This document shows, one piece after another, positions 8,301-20,898 of a stretch of 64,000 nucleotides of DNA. The stretch lies in NCBI GenBank assembly GCA_963837755.1, contig CAWIOP010000005.1, positions 1-64,000 on the forward strand, in the 5' to 3' direction. The notes below the pieces were generated by a model, which ran no database searches, was not told where the DNA came from, and worked only from the letters and a program-made list of their open reading frames with translations. This DNA is from JADGHX01 sp963837755 (GTDB lineage Bacteria > Pseudomonadota > Gammaproteobacteria > Steroidobacterales > Steroidobacteraceae). Position 1 is the first letter of the stretch. Each line of letters begins with the position of its first letter. A program made the translations under genes and the position numbers.

Positions 8301-9544
8301 AGCGCCTGCGTCAGGCCAGCGCGGTCGTGCGCGCCGTGATGGAAGCCGAGTCACATCTCGACAAGCCTCGCTTCGAGGTCTTCGACCACGACCCGGTGCC
8401 GCTGGTGGCGACGTCTTCAGCCTGGGCCGGCTATGCACGCCAGCTCGGTGCGGTGGCCGATGCCTGCGCGCTGGCGGATCCCTTGATGCCACCGGGTCGT
8501 GTGATGGAAGCCCTGGAAGCCGTACGTCCCCCGGCCGCCGTGGGCGAAGCGGACGGGCCGATGTTCTCGCCCACTCCTTCCGCCCGCATCTTGCGCCTCG
8601 CCACCATGGCATCGCGCAAGGCGGCCCTTTCCAGCCGCCAAGAAATCTACCCGCGCGGCATGCCTGCGTTGCAGGCGCTGAAGGCATCAATGAACGCGTT
8701 GTTGGGCGCGAGCGAGTGCAAGGTGCACGAACTGCAGGATCGTGTCCGCGGCCGCTATCCCGAGGCCGAGCCGCTGCCCGAGCGCCCGCTGCTTGATCGG
8801 TTACTGGAAGAAGTCGGCGCACCACTGCAGTGGGAACCTTCTGCAGCCGATGGTGCTGGCGCCTATCGACGCAATAGCTCTGTCGGCGGCGAGACTTCCG
8901 GCACCACTACGCTCTACGCCCGCTACACCACGATGAGCGGTAGCAGTCGGCCGCAGCCGCCTGCAGCTGTGGTCGATGCGCAGGCGATGGAGGCCCGGTT
9001 GCAACGCGGGCTCCAGCAAGGTGGCCTGCTGGTGCTCACGGTGGAACCGCGTTTGGCGCGCCGTGCCGAAGCCGAGCTACGGCGTCGATTCCCAGCACCG
9101 GCGTTGCAAGTGCTGGATGTCGACGCACTCCTGCTGCGCGAATTGCATACGCAGGCCGATGCACTGCGGGCGGACTGGGCGACCGTGCTCCGTGCGGATG
9201 CTGCCGATTCCAGCTCTCGTGACTGGCGCAATCTGCTATCGCTGGTTCAGCGCGCGGTCCCCGCCTTGCGTAAGGCACTGCTCGAAAGCACGCAGCCGCT
9301 GTTGGTGGTCAATGCGGGCCTGCTGGCCCGCTACGACCTCTTGTCGCTGGTTACTGAACTGGAAACTGCGGCCGGCCGGCCCGGGCGTACGCCTGCTGCA
9401 TGGTTGCTGTTGCCGACCAGTCAGCCTGCGGTGGCGGTCATCGATGGCACGCCAGTGCCTCTTGTCCAATCTTCTGCGGTCACCGCGCTCGCCCAACCCT
9501 GGGTCGAGAACGTGCATCGCGCATCCGGGAGTTCTGCTGCTTGA
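5314..9544 (+). pseudogene. PglW, NERD and protein-kinase component of type 2 BREX (three apparent frameshifts)
   Basis: PglW is the serine/threonine kinase of type 2 BREX. The first part (5314 to about 6137) is a NERD nuclease-related domain with VNEVDALAL and IEIKSRPG. Next comes a kinase-like segment with degenerate HRA instead of HRD (about 6325), then a complete kinase with VHRDIKPENI (about 7220), a DFS variant of DFG, and a helix-hairpin-helix stretch (GVGDKIRKEI, about 7830). The rest is a long C-terminal region of unknown fold. Reading frame changes near 6137 (+1), 6605 (+1) and 7935 (-1), and homology-like sequence resumes at once each time. No substitution-type stop was noticed, so one intact gene with sequencing indels is as likely as decay. 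A TTG start at 5314 overlaps the upstream stop. Confidence 0.8.
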
Positions 9545-12500
9545 TCAACGCCCCTCAGCTGCTCGCGGACCTCACTCGCCTGCTCAAGCGCCTGGAAGAC
9601 GACCTGCGCACAGCGCATGGCCGAAGTGCCGGAGCTGAAGGCCGGCCTGCAGGCCGAGTGGCAGGCCGCGCGCGACGCCGAGCGCACTGCCGAGACTTTC
9701 GAGAGCTGGGCGGACCAGGTCATCACACAGGCTGGAGTGCACTGGCTGCTTTCCTGCGTGTTCCTGCGATTCATCGAGGACAACCGGCTCGTCGAGCGGC
9801 CGTGGCTGTGCTGGCCCGCACGAATCCGGCCGGCTCGCCCTGGCGCAGGACCGGCACGAGGCCTATTTCCGCGCCCATCCGCTGGAGAGCGACCGCGATT
9901 ACCTGCTCGCTGCGTTCCGCGAGGCGGGTGCATTGCCGGGCCTGCAGACGTTCTTCGATGAAACCCACAACCCGGTGTTTCGCCTTGGGATCAGCGGCGA
10001 TGCCGCAATGGCGCTGCGCCAGTTCTGGCAGCAGCGTGGATCCGAACACGGGCGCGCTCGTGCACGACTTCACCGACCCGGAGTGGAACACCCGCTTTCT
10101 GGGCGACCTGTATCAGGACCTGTCGGAGGAGGCCACGCGAAGCGCTATGCGCTGCTGCAGACGCCCGAGTTCGTCGAGGAGTTCATCCTCGACCGCACGC
10201 TCACGCCGGCTATCCGCGAGTTCGGCTTCCGCGAGGTGCGGATGATCGACCCGACCTGCGGCTCCGGTCACTTCCTGCTGGGAGCATTTCGGCGTCTTGT
10301 AGATGAGTGGGCACGCAACGAGCCCGGGCGGAATGTGCGTGATGTGGCCCAGAAGGCGCTGGATGCGGTTGCCGGCGTGGACCTGAATCCGTTTGCCGTG
10401 GCCATTGCGCGTTTCCGTTTGCTGGTGGTGGCGTTGAAGGTGAGCGATGTGCATCGTCTGGCCGATGCGCCGGACTTCAGGATCAATGTGGCTATCGGCG
10501 ACAGTCTGCTGCACGGATCGCGCTTTGGCCTGACGCAGACCGAAGCCATGTTCGAAGGTGGCGAGCACTACGCTGGCACTGGGCTGGCGCATGCGTACGC
10601 GAGCGAAGATCTGACCGAGGTGCAGCGCATCCTGGGGCGGCAGTACCACGCGGTGGTCGGCAATCCGCCCTACATCACGGTGAAGGACGCGGCGCTGAAC
10701 GCAGGCATACCGGCAGAGCTATGCCAGCTGCCACATGAAGTATTCGCTGGGCGCGCCATTCACCGAGCGCTTCTTCGAGCTTGCTGTTACGGGCAATGGC
10801 CGGCCAGCGGGCTACGTCGGGTTGATCACGGCGAACTCGTTCATGAAGCGCGAGTTCGGAAGCAAGCTGATCGAAGAGGTGCTGCCTCAGCTGGATCTGA
10901 CGCACGTAGTGGACACCTCGGGTGCCTACATTCCGGGGCACGGCACGCCGACCGTGATTCTGTTCGGCCGCCACCGTGCGCCGGTGGGCGACGTGGTGCG
11001 CGCTGTGATGGGCATCAAGGGTGAGCCCAGCGCGCCCGAAGATCCGGCGCAGGGGCTGGTGTGGTCGGCCATCGTGGGCCAGATCGACCGCGTGGGATCA
11101 AAGAGCGAGTTCGTCAGCGTAGGGGATACGCCGCGGGCGACGTTTGCTAGGCACCCGTGGAGCATCGGCGGTGGGGGCGCGGCAGAACTCTTGGAGCAAA
11201 TTGAGGAGGCTACAGAGGAACGTCTGGAGTCTGTGATTGGACGAAGGCGTTTCACCGTGCAGGTGGGTGATCGGCTAATTACCCGTGAGACGCTGGAAAT
11301 TGGGTTCGCGAGTTTCTCTGGAGCTGACGACCACTTCATTTCGGATGAAGCGGCCCTTTACCGTTTTGGTGTCCCACGTGAGCTGGTTCGTCCGATGATC
11401 CTCGGTGACGGTGTGCGGGACTGGTCGGTGAATGCTGCCGAGGCAGCTTTCGTTCCGTACGACGACGCGCAGTTATTGGTACCTCTGGATTCGGGCGCAA
11501 GGTGGTCCCGCTGGTTGTGGCCAAGCAGGGCTGTGTTTGAAGGCATCGTTTCCTTTGGAGGCAAGACGCAGAAGGATCTCGGTGCACCCTGGTGGGGCTG
11601 GTACAGGTGGGTAGGACAGCGCTATGCAACACCACTGACCATCACCTTCAGCGAAGTCGCCACCCACAACCACTTCGTCCTCGACCGCGGCGGGAAGGTC
11701 TTCAAGCAGACAGCACCGGTGATAAAGCTGCCTGCCGGCAGCAGTGAGGATGAGCATTTGGGGCTGCTCGGTCTGCTCAACTCGTGCGTAGTGTGCTTTT
11801 GGCTACAGCAGGTTTGCCATAACAAGGGCCGACCAGGCGCAGAGATAGCGGGTGCAGACGAGCGCTATGAGATGCGCTACGCGATCAACGCGAGCAACGT
11901 TGCCGAGATCCCGCTGTGTCCCCAACGCCCGCTGGCACTAGCCCGCCAACTCGACCGCCTGGCGCGCGACATCGCCGCCTTGCTGCCCGCAGCGTTGTTG
12001 GCCGCATCGGCCAACGGCAACCAGCCTCTGCCCACTCGCGCTAGTTTGGACGCAGCACGGAAGCAGGTGGAGTCGCTGCGCCACCGCCAGATCACCTTGC
12101 AGGAGACACTCGACTGGCAGTGCTACCACCTCTATGGCCTGCTGCCAGAGGAGCTGGATGCCGCGGGGATTGAGCAGGACGCCGGGATTGAAGTGGCGCT
12201 GGGCGAACGCGCCTTCGAGATCGTGCTCGCCCGCCGCGTCGCGGCTGGCCAAGAGACCACCACTTGGTTCGAGCGTCATGGCTCGACGCCTGTCACCGAG
12301 ATCCCGGCCCGCTGGCCGGCTGCCTACCGCTCGCTGGTGCAGCGGCGCATCGATCTGATCGAGAGAGACCGCAACATCGGTTTGATAGAACGACCCGAAT
12401 ACAAGCGCCGCTGGAACACACCGGCCTGGAACGAACTGGAGCACCAGGCGCTGCAGTCCTGGTTGCTGGACCGCATGGAGGCGCCATCGCTATGGCCGGC

Positions 12501-13242
12501 CAGCCAGGAGATCCCGCCGAAGCTCTCCAGTGTCAACCGCCTCGCTGACATGCTGCGTGAGGACGCTGGGTTCATGCAGGTGGCTACCTTGTATGCGGGC
12601 CGTGACGATTTCGACCTGACTGCGCTCGTCGCCGACCTGGTGAGTGCCGAGTCCGTGCCCTTCCTGCCGGTACTGCGCTACAAAGAGAGCGGCCTGCGCA
12701 AGCGTGCGCAATGGGAGGCCACGTGGGAGCTGCAGCGCCGTCAGGATGCAGGCGAGAGCGTTGGCAGTATTCCGGTGCCTCCCGACTACAAGAGTGCTGA
12801 TTTCCTCAAGCCAGACTACTGGCGTCTGCGTGGCGGGTTGGATGTGCCCAAGGAACGCTGGGTGAGCTACCCCGGTTGCGAGCGCGGTGCCGACGGCAGC
12901 CTGCCCATTTCCTGGGCTGGCTGGAACCATCTGCAGCAGGCCACCGCGTTGGCTTCTTACTACCTTGCGATGAAGGACACCGAGGGCTGGGAGCCCGCAC
13001 GCCTGCATCCGCTGCTGGCGGGACTACTGGAGCTGGTGCCTTGGTTGAAGCAGTGGCACAACGAGTTGGACCCGGTGTACGGGGAACGCATGGGCGACAC
13101 CTACGAAGGTTTCGTGCGTGACGAAGCACGTGGGCTGGGCGTCACGTTAGAAGAGCTGAAGGCGTGGAAGCCGGCGATGGCGCCGACTCGCCGCAGGCGC
13201 ACGGGAGTGCGCCGCTCAATGAGCAAGGGAGCAGGCGCATGA
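9541..13242 (+). pseudogene. PglX, BREX adenine-specific DNA methyltransferase (five apparent frameshifts)
   Basis: PglX methylates host DNA so that BREX spares it. Motif I is DPTCGSGHF (about 10,250) and the catalytic motif is NPPY (about 10,662), both in the expected order for an N6-adenine enzyme. A TTG start at 9541 (LINAPQLLADL) overlaps the pglW stop. Frame changes occur near 9612 (+1), 9795 (+1), 10035 (+1), 10130 (-1) and 10700 (+1). From 10735 to the end 835 codons are open without interruption, containing the target-recognition and C-terminal regions. All damage is therefore in the first third, including between motifs I and IV. If real, methylation would be lost; if sequencing error, the enzyme is about 1,230 aa. 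Confidence 0.85.
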
Positions 13243-16200
13243 CTTTGCTGAGGGAACTTATCGACATCCCGGAGCGGGTGCACCAGGGCGATTTCGTCCT
13301 GAAGCTCTCAGAGGGTGTCGCGCACGCCGATCAGACCTTGCGCGACTATGTAGTGACGCCACAGCTCGCTGATGCCTTCAAGAACGCACTCGGCTTCATC
13401 CAGCAGGCCATCGCTTCCCGTAGCAGCAAAGCCGCTTATCTGCACGGCTGCTTCGGCTCGGGCAAGAGCCACTTCATGGCGGTGTTGAACCTGCTCTTGG
13501 CCGGCAATACCCAGGCGCGGGCCATCCCGGAGCTGGCCGATGCAGTGGCCCAGGCAACCTGGACACAGGGACGCAAGTTCCTGATGGTGCCGTATCACTT
13601 GATCGGCGAGCGCGACATGGAGTCCGCCGTCCTGGGCCAGTACGCCGACTATGTGCGCACGCTGCATCCGAATGCGCCGGTGCCCGGCTTCTATCTGGCA
13701 GAACGGTTGTTTCAAGACGCGCGGCGCCTCCGTACCAGCATGGGTGACGACAAGTTCTTCGCCCAGCTGAACGACGGCAGAGCAGCTGGCGGTGGCGGAG
13801 GTTGGGGTGCGCTCGATGCGGGCTGGAACGCGACCAGCTTCGAGGCCGCGATGATCGAACCGCCCAAGGGCGAGGAGCGTGTGCGCCTCGTGGGTGACCT
13901 GATCTCCAGGTTCTTCTCTGCGGTAGGCACTCAGGCGAACAGCGGCGAGTCCTACGTCCCGCTGGACGATGGCCTTGCCATCATGAGCCGCCACGCGAGG
14001 GACTTGGGATACGATGCCGTCATCCTGTTTCTCGATGAGCTCGTGTTGTGGCTCGCCAGCCATGCGGCGGACGTCAACTTCGTTAGCCGCGAAGGAACCA
14101 AGCTCGTGAAGCTGGTCGAGGCGACCCATGCGGATCGGCCGATTCCGCTCATCAGTTTCGTAGCCCGTCAGCGAGACCTGCGGGAACTGGTCGGCGACAA
14201 CCTGCCGGGGGCCATCGGTGTGCAGTTCACCGATGTTCTGCGGCACTGGGAGGCGCGTTTCCACCGCATCACGCTGGAGGATCGCAACCTGCCCGCGATC
14301 GCCGAGAAGCGGGTATTGCGTCCGGTGAATGAGGCGGCACGCCAGACCCTGGCCGCGGCGTTTGACGGCTTGCAGCTGCGCCGCGACGTGCTGGATACGC
14401 TGCTGACGGGCTCGGCCACGCCGGAGATGTTCCGCAAGGTCTATCCGTTCAGTCCGGCGCTGGTGCAGACGCTGATCGCCGTCTCGGCAGCTCTCCAGCG
14501 CGAGCGCACGGCACTGAAGTTGATGATGCAACTGCTGGTGGACCGCCGTGACGATCTGGAGCTGGGTCAACTGATCCCGGTGGGCGATCTGTGGGATGTG
14601 ATCGTCGACGGTGACGAGCCGTTCTCCGAGGCCATGCGTCTGCATTTCGAGAACGCCAAGCGCCTGTACACACAACGACTGCTGCCGATGATCGAGCTGC
14701 GCAACGGCACCACCTGGGAGGCGATTCGCCTGGGTCAGGCGGACCCGGTAGCGGCCCGCAACCTTCGCAACGACGCACGTTTACTGAAGACGCTGCTGCT
14801 GGCGGCGCTCGTGCCCGAGGTGGAATCGCTCAAGGCACTGACAGGGACGCGACTGGCTGCGCTCAACCATGGCACGTTCCGCGCGCCCATCCCGGGTCAG
14901 GAAGCTCAGCAGGTCATGCGCAAGATCCGCGACTGGTCTGGTGAAGTGGGTGAGATCAAGCTCACCGACGACACGAATGCGCTCGTGTCGATCCAGATCA
15001 CCGGTGTGGACCTCGAGCCAGTGATGCAGGCGGCCGCGAGCAACGACAATGCGGGCAATCGAAAGAAGAAGATCCGCGAACTGCTCTTCGCGCAGCTGGG
15101 CGTGGAGGACAAGGGGCAGTTGTTCCTCGAATACCAGTTCCAGTGGCGCGGAACGCCGCGCACGGTTGAGCTGCTGTACGAGAACGTGCGCGAGATGGCC
15201 GATGATCGCCTGCGGGGCCGTCCGGGCGCATGGAGTGTGGTACTGGATTTCCCGTTCGACGAACCCAACCGCACGCCCGCTGACGATCTGGCGCGGCTCC
15301 AGCAATACCGCGGCGGGGATACGCCTACCCTCGTCTGGCTGCCTTCCTTCCTCAGCCCGAAGGCGCTGAATGATCTCGGGCGTTACGTGATCCTGGAGTA
15401 CATCCTTCAGGGCGAGCGCTTCGACCAGTATGCAACTCATCTGACGGCGATCGACCGGGCACAGGCCAGGTCCCTGGCTCGCAACCAGCGTGACTCGCTT
15501 GGCATCAAGCTGCGGGGCTATCTGGACCTCGCCTATGGCATTGCTCCCGGGCAGCGCGAAGTCCTCTCGCATGTGGTTTCGCCTGATCAGCAGTTCCGCT
15601 CGCTGGATCCCACCCTCTCGCCCCGTCCTCCAGTGGGTGCGGATCTCAAGTCCGCCTTCGAGGATCTGCTCGAGCAGTTGTTCGCGCACCAATATCCGGC
15701 ACATCCGGAGTTCGACACCGAGATCAAGGTATCGGTGGTGAAGAAGGTCTGGCAGGAAGTGCGTAACGCAGCCCAGACCGAAGGGCAGCGTGGGCTGGTG
15801 AGCGATGCGGCCACTCGGCGTCTGGTGCGTTCGATCGTCAATCCGTTGAAGCTCGGCCAGATGGGGGAGACCCATCTGCTGGTCGAGACGCACTGGCAGT
15901 CGCATTTCACGCAGCGCATAGCGCAGGAGTCGGCCGCGCCCGTAACTGTCGGGCGGTTGCGCCGGTTGATCGACCAGCCACGGCCCATGGGGCTGCCGCT
16001 GGAATTGCAGAACCTGCTCATTCTGACGTACGCGGCACAGACGAATCGGCGCCTGATGTTTGCCGGTGGACCCGAACCGGATGTCGATCGCCTGCCGGAT
16101 GAGATTGAGCTGCGCGAGCAGATACTGCCGAGCTCAGCCGATTGGCAGAAAGCCGTGCAACGGGCTGCGAGAGTCTTCGGGCTGGTGATTCCGGAGAGCC

Positions 16201-16892
16201 TGAACGCTGCCAACGTGGGCAGCCTCGTGGTCAAGGTGAAGGAGAAAGTGGGGCAGCAGCGGGAAGCAGTCTTCGGTCTCGTCAAAGCAGTGGCGGATCG
16301 CGCCGGACGGTACGCACCGGGTCCTGCCGGTGATCGGCAGCGGACTGCTGAATCCGCCCTGGCGTTGCTGGCAGCCCTGGCTGCCGCAAATGAGCAGACG
16401 CTGCTGGCGACGCTGGCCGAAGCCAACGTTGAGACGACGGAGGCTGCAGCAGGGAAGGCGATCGCTCAGACCCAGCAGGTGGTCAATGCGCTTTCCCATG
16501 CCCGCTGGGAACTCTTTGACGCCGTGCGTGGGCTTGCAGATCAGCGGCAGGCGGCCGGTCAGCAGATCGTGCAGCGTCTGGCTGAATTGCTTCGCAACGA
16601 TGAGCACGTCATTCCGCTGCAGACCAAGCTCAATGAGCTGGAGCGCGATGCGATCAGTCTCCTGTCTGCCGGAACGCCAGTGCCGCCAGTGCCGCCCGTG
16701 CCACCGGTGACGCCGCCTGGCCCGCCGCCGCTGCCGCCCGGCAAGGTGCTGGTGGAGGAGATCGACAAGATCGATCTCAATACTGCGGCGGCGACTGCCG
16801 TGCTGGACCGGCTGAAATCTCGCTTGCTGGGCGATCCGGAGCTGGAGCTGACCTTGCACTATCGCTTGCACAGGAAAGGCAGGCCGGCCTGA
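13239..16892 (+). CDS. PglY, large ATPase of type 2 BREX
   Basis: A 1,217-aa P-loop protein, the type 2 counterpart of BrxC. Walker A is GCFGSGKSH at residues 70-78. The likely Walker B is AVILFLDEL around residue 260. A proline-rich tract at about residues 1147-1168 links the bulk of the protein to a short C-terminal tail. PglY is required for defence in Pgl/BREX type 2 and is thought to act with PglZ and PglX in a DNA-bound complex. The ATG at 13239 overlaps the pglX stop and the end overlaps the start of pglZ, so the genes are translationally coupled. No frameshift was found in this gene. Confidence 0.88.
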   Translation: MTLLRELIDIPERVHQGDFVLKLSEGVAHADQTLRDYVVTPQLADAFKNALGFIQQAIASRSSKAAYLHGCFGSGKSHFMAVLNLLLAGNTQARAIPELADAVAQATWTQGRKFLMVPYHLIGERDMESAVLGQYADYVRTLHPNAPVPGFYLAERLFQDARRLRTSMGDDKFFAQLNDGRAAGGGGGWGALDAGWNATSFEAAMIEPPKGEERVRLVGDLISRFFSAVGTQANSGESYVPLDDGLAIMSRHARDLGYDAVILFLDELVLWLASHAADVNFVSREGTKLVKLVEATHADRPIPLISFVARQRDLRELVGDNLPGAIGVQFTDVLRHWEARFHRITLEDRNLPAIAEKRVLRPVNEAARQTLAAAFDGLQLRRDVLDTLLTGSATPEMFRKVYPFSPALVQTLIAVSAALQRERTALKLMMQLLVDRRDDLELGQLIPVGDLWDVIVDGDEPFSEAMRLHFENAKRLYTQRLLPMIELRNGTTWEAIRLGQADPVAARNLRNDARLLKTLLLAALVPEVESLKALTGTRLAALNHGTFRAPIPGQEAQQVMRKIRDWSGEVGEIKLTDDTNALVSIQITGVDLEPVMQAAASNDNAGNRKKKIRELLFAQLGVEDKGQLFLEYQFQWRGTPRTVELLYENVREMADDRLRGRPGAWSVVLDFPFDEPNRTPADDLARLQQYRGGDTPTLVWLPSFLSPKALNDLGRYVILEYILQGERFDQYATHLTAIDRAQARSLARNQRDSLGIKLRGYLDLAYGIAPGQREVLSHVVSPDQQFRSLDPTLSPRPPVGADLKSAFEDLLEQLFAHQYPAHPEFDTEIKVSVVKKVWQEVRNAAQTEGQRGLVSDAATRRLVRSIVNPLKLGQMGETHLLVETHWQSHFTQRIAQESAAPVTVGRLRRLIDQPRPMGLPLELQNLLILTYAAQTNRRLMFAGGPEPDVDRLPDEIELREQILPSSADWQKAVQRAARVFGLVIPESLNAANVGSLVVKVKEKVGQQREAVFGLVKAVADRAGRYAPGPAGDRQRTAESALALLAALAAANEQTLLATLAEANVETTEAAAGKAIAQTQQVVNALSHARWELFDAVRGLADQRQAAGQQIVQRLAELLRNDEHVIPLQTKLNELERDAISLLSAGTPVPPVPPVPPVTPPGPPPLPPGKVLVEEIDKIDLNTAAATAVLDRLKSRLLGDPELELTLHYRLHRKGRPA

Positions 16893-19586
16893 TGGCGATG
16901 CCAGCCCTTTCCACCGCGCAGATCGCCGCGCAGCTAGATGCGGTGCTCGAAAGCAATTCCACAGCGACTGCTGTGGCAATTCGTGCGCCGGGCCCGCTGG
17001 GCTTGCCGGAGACCATCGTGCGCAAGGGGCGCACGTTCCGGCTGCGCTGGTGCGAGAGTCGCCTGGCTATGCGCGACGCTCTGTTGGGCCTCGACCGCGA
17101 TACTGCAGAGGGACTGCTGCTGCTGACGCCACTGACGGATAACGAACTGCCGGACGACGTGGCCGCACGGTTGTTCCGGGCCCGGATATTCCAGCCCAAG
17201 GGATGGGAGATCCTGCGACAGATGTTCGTTGCGCAGGGCGTTGATGCCCGACTAGTGCGCTACGACTGGATGCCGCAGCTGCTGATCGACAGCGCTGATG
17301 GCACCGGGTTCGTGCCAGTGGCCAGCGGATTTCTGGATCTCGACACGGCTTGGCGCGAAGTGCTGACGCGATGCCTGCGCCTGGACACTGCCCGCCCGGA
17401 TGCCGCGGGTCTCATGCGTTGGGCTTTGCAGCCGGATGTGCCGGCGCTGCTCAGTGCAATACCGCCGAGAGCGAAGGCAGACATGCTCAGCTGGCTGGCA
17501 AGCAATGCCGGCGCAGCAGGCAGCCTGATCGTTCGTTGCGTGGAATCCGGTCGCGCGGCGGATGCGGTGGCATTGGGTCTCGTCTGCGATGTGCTGTTTT
17601 CACGGGAAGCTGAAGGCTCGCCCGAAGTGGCGCAAGCCGCGGTTCGACTCGAGCGCTTTGTGGGCGATCAGCACGTCGGTATCGCCGAGGGACGTGATTG
17701 GGCGAAACACGCACTCCAATTGCTGGACGGTCTCTCATCGGAAGAGGGGCGCGCAGTGCTGGATCGGGCAGACGCGTTCCTGCGCGAACTGCGTGTGACC
17801 GGCTTCGCGCGCCTGAGCGACTGGTTGCCGGCGGGCGTTGAGCAGCGCCTCGCACAGTTGGCGCAGATCCTGATAACACACACAGCGTCACCCGATGGGA
17901 CGACGGCGGCGCGGCTTGAAGAGGCGACCAACATAGCGTTGCGCCACAAGCTGCTGTTGCAGCTTCCGTTGCGCCGGGAACGGGTCGAGATGGCGCGAAG
18001 GCTGGGACGCTGGCTGCTGCGCGCACGGCCGTCGCTCGCCGGGCTGGACGCGCACGTAGCGCGGCAGGCTGACGACAGCGCCTGGGTGGATTGGGCGCGC
18101 TTTCGTCTGTTGGGTGGCGATGAGCTTCCAGAGTTGTCGGCGGCCTATGGCGTGCTTCGCGCTTCCGTTGCCAAGTATCGCGAGGAAGCCAACAAGGCCT
18201 TCGCCGCGGCGTTGAGCGCGCAAGTAAAGGAGGCGCAGGCTGTGGGTGCGCGCGTCGTACCCGTGGAATCGATCCTGGAACGGGTGATTGCTCCCCTCGC
18301 CGCTTCCCAACCAGTGTTGCTGCTGATCGTTGACGGGCTCAGCGTCGCAATCTTTCGCGAACTGTTCGAGTACCCGGAGCGGCACGGGTGGGTAGAGCTC
18401 ATGCAGGAGGACAGCCCGCGGCCGCTGCTGGGTGTGGCTGCGTTGCCGACGGTTACCGAGGTCAGTCGGGCCAGCCTCCTCTGCGGGCGCGTGTGTGTAG
18501 GCGCAGCACCTGCGGAGAAAGCCGGGTTTGCTAGACATTCGGCACTGCTCGCGAGCAGCAATGTCAGCCAGCCGCCGAAGTTGTTCCACAAGGGTGATCT
18601 GCCGGATGGTGGCAACCTCTCGCAATCTGTCCGCGACGCACTCGCCAATCCGGCGCAGAAGATCGTCGGCGTGGTTCACAACGCCGTCGACGATCACTTG
18701 GGCGGCCCGGACCAGCTGCATCAGCGTTGGGGGTTGGAAGACCTGCGGTTGCTGCTACCACTCCTGCGCGAGGCTCGTAATGCGCGGCGAGTGCTGGTTG
18801 TCACGGCCGACCACGGTCATGTGCTCGAAGAGATCAGTGCGGCGCTGCCCGGTGGTTCAAGCGATCGCTGGCGCAATGGCAATGCGGCTTCCGATGCGCA
18901 TGAAATCGTGTTGGCCGGTAACCGAGTGCTGACGCCGGAGGGCGAGAAGCAAGTCGTTTGTCTTTGGAGCGAGGCTGCCCGCTACACCGGGCGCAAGAAC
19001 GGTTACCACGGGGGCGCAGCTCCAGCGGAGGTTGTGGTGCCGCTCAGCGTATTTGCGCCATATGGTGTCAACGTTAGCGGCTGGAACCTTGCGCCTCCGC
19101 AGCAACCGGAGTGGTGGGAGTTGCCGGCGCTCGTTCAGCCGGCGCCCTATGTGTCACCACTTCAGCCGCGGACCGCGGTTCGCAAGCCAGCGCCGCCGCC
19201 GGCGGGACAAGCCAAGCTCTTCGCTGACGAGCCTCAGTCCGCGCCTTCCGCTCTCGCTACCGATTGGGTGGCCAAGCTGCTGGTCTCTGCCGTCTACGCT
19301 TCTCAGCGCCAGTTGGCAGCCCGTGTCGCCCTTCCGGATGAGCAGATGCGACGATTGCTGGTCTCGCTCGACGAGCGCGGCGGCAAGCTCAGCCGCGCCG
19401 CGCTGGCGCAGCGGCTGGGAGTTCCGGAACTGCGCGTCAGTGGTGTGCTCAGCGCGGCTCGCCGCTTGCTCAATGTCGACCAGTTCCCGGTTCTGGTCGT
19501 GGACGAAACATCCGGTACGGTGGAATTCAATCGCAATCTGCTTGATCAGCAGTTCCGGTCTGCGCAGCCAGGGGAACGGCACGTGA
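16892..19586 (+). CDS. PglZ, alkaline-phosphatase-superfamily component of type 2 BREX
   Basis: PglZ is the signature protein shared by all BREX types. The metal-dependent phosphatase-like core shows LLIVDGLS with D481 and TADHGH with D640, H641 and H643, the residues that bind metal in this superfamily. About 480 residues of N-terminal helical sequence precede it, and a winged-helix-like tail follows. The uninterrupted reading frame runs on to 19831. A +1 shift near 19556 would instead give the tail GLRSQGNGT and a stop at 19584-19586. That fits an overlap with the GTG start of brxD, so 19586 is the preferred end. Confidence 0.85.
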
Positions 19587-20898
19587 TCAGTTCGGCCCGG
19601 CGCGAACGGCATCGTGGCGGCCCTGCGCCGCGGCACGGTGCCGGGCTCCGGCCTCGACGCATTGGCAGTGGGCATCGATCGTTTCGCGCCGGCAATCGAC
19701 GAGGAGCTTGCCGCCGTGTCGACGGGTCGTGCCGGCTTCAAGGCGGTGCGCGGCGAATACGGCAGCGGCAAGACCTTCTTCGGGCGCTGGCTGCAGGAGC
19801 GGGCGCGTTCGAAAGGATTTGCCGCCAGTGAAGTGCAGATCAACGAGACCGAGACTCCGCTGCACCGGTTGGAGACGGTCTACCGCCGTGCGATTGAGCG
19901 GCTCGGCACCAGCGACACACCATCCGGCGCGTTCCGCGCGGTGATCGACGGGTGGTTCTACGCGCTGGAGCAGGACGTTCTGGCCGATGGCCAGACCGAT
20001 GCCGGTGACACGACGGCGCTGCTGGAGAAGACCGAAGCGCTGATGGAGGCGCGCCTAGCGGCGATCGGCCGTAGTGCGCCGGCCTTTTCCGCCGTGCTGC
20101 GTGCCTACCGGCGTGCGCTGCGCCGAAAGCGATCAGGCGCTTGCCGAGGGCCTCATCAGCTGGCTGGCCGGCCAGCCCAACGTCGCGGCCGGCGTGAAGC
20201 GTGCCGCAGGCATCAAGGGCGACCTGGATCATTTCGCCGCGGCGAACTTCCTCGTCGGGTCTGCTGACCATCTTGCGCGACAGCGGCTTCTCCGGGCTGG
20301 TGCTGGTGCTCGACGAGGTGGAGACGCTGCAGCGCATGCGCGCCGACACTCGCGAGAAGGGCCTGAATGCGTTGCGCCAGTGGATCGACGAGATCGATGC
20401 GGGGCGTTATCCCGGGCTCTATCTCGTGGTCACCGGCACGCCGGCGTTCTTCGACGGCCCGCAAGGCGTGCAGCGACTTGCTCCGCTGGCGCAACGGCTG
20501 CACGTGGATTTCAGCGCGGATCGTCGTTTCGACAATCCGCGTGCCGTGCAGATCCGGCTCAGCTCCGTTCGATCAGGCAGCGCTGCTTGACGTGGGCCAG
20601 CGGGTGCGGGACATCTTCGCCGACGGACTGCCTGAGGAATCAGCGCATTCGCGGCGTGGTGGACGACGCCTATATCGAAACTCTCGCCCGGGCCGTGACC
20701 GGCAGCCTGGGCGGCAAGGTCGGCGTGGCACCGCGCTTGTTCCTGAAGAAGCTGGTCGGGGAAGTGCTGGACCGGGTGGAACTGCATGCCGACTTCGATC
20801 CGCGTCAGCATTACAGTCTGACGCTGGCCGAAACCGAGATGACGGTCAGCGAGCGCGCCGCGTCCGGTGCCGCCTCCGTGGACGACATCGAGCTGTGA
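19583..20898 (+). pseudogene. BrxD, AAA ATPase of type 2 BREX (five apparent +1 frameshifts)
   Basis: BrxD is an ATP-binding protein specific to type 2 BREX. Walker A is GEYGSGKTFF (about 19,755) and Walker B is LVLVLDEVETL (about 20,300). The GTG at 19583 gives VISSARRER and overlaps the corrected pglZ stop. Frame changes, all single-base insertions, lie near 19611, 20127, 20255, 20572 and 20637; joining the segments restores about 435 continuous residues. Five insertions in 1.3 kb with no deletion and no noticed in-frame nonsense change is unlike ordinary gene decay. The gene ends in a GTGA overlap with brxHI. Confidence 0.78.

Noticed and set aside
9541..10750. Phase-variable pglX
   Set aside because: Phase variation in BREX methylases relies on long homopolymer or simple repeats. 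The five frame changes here are not in such tracts.
19583..20898. Programmed ribosomal frameshifting in brxD
   Set aside because: Five separate shifts in one gene, without slippery heptamers or consistent downstream structure, cannot be programmed events.
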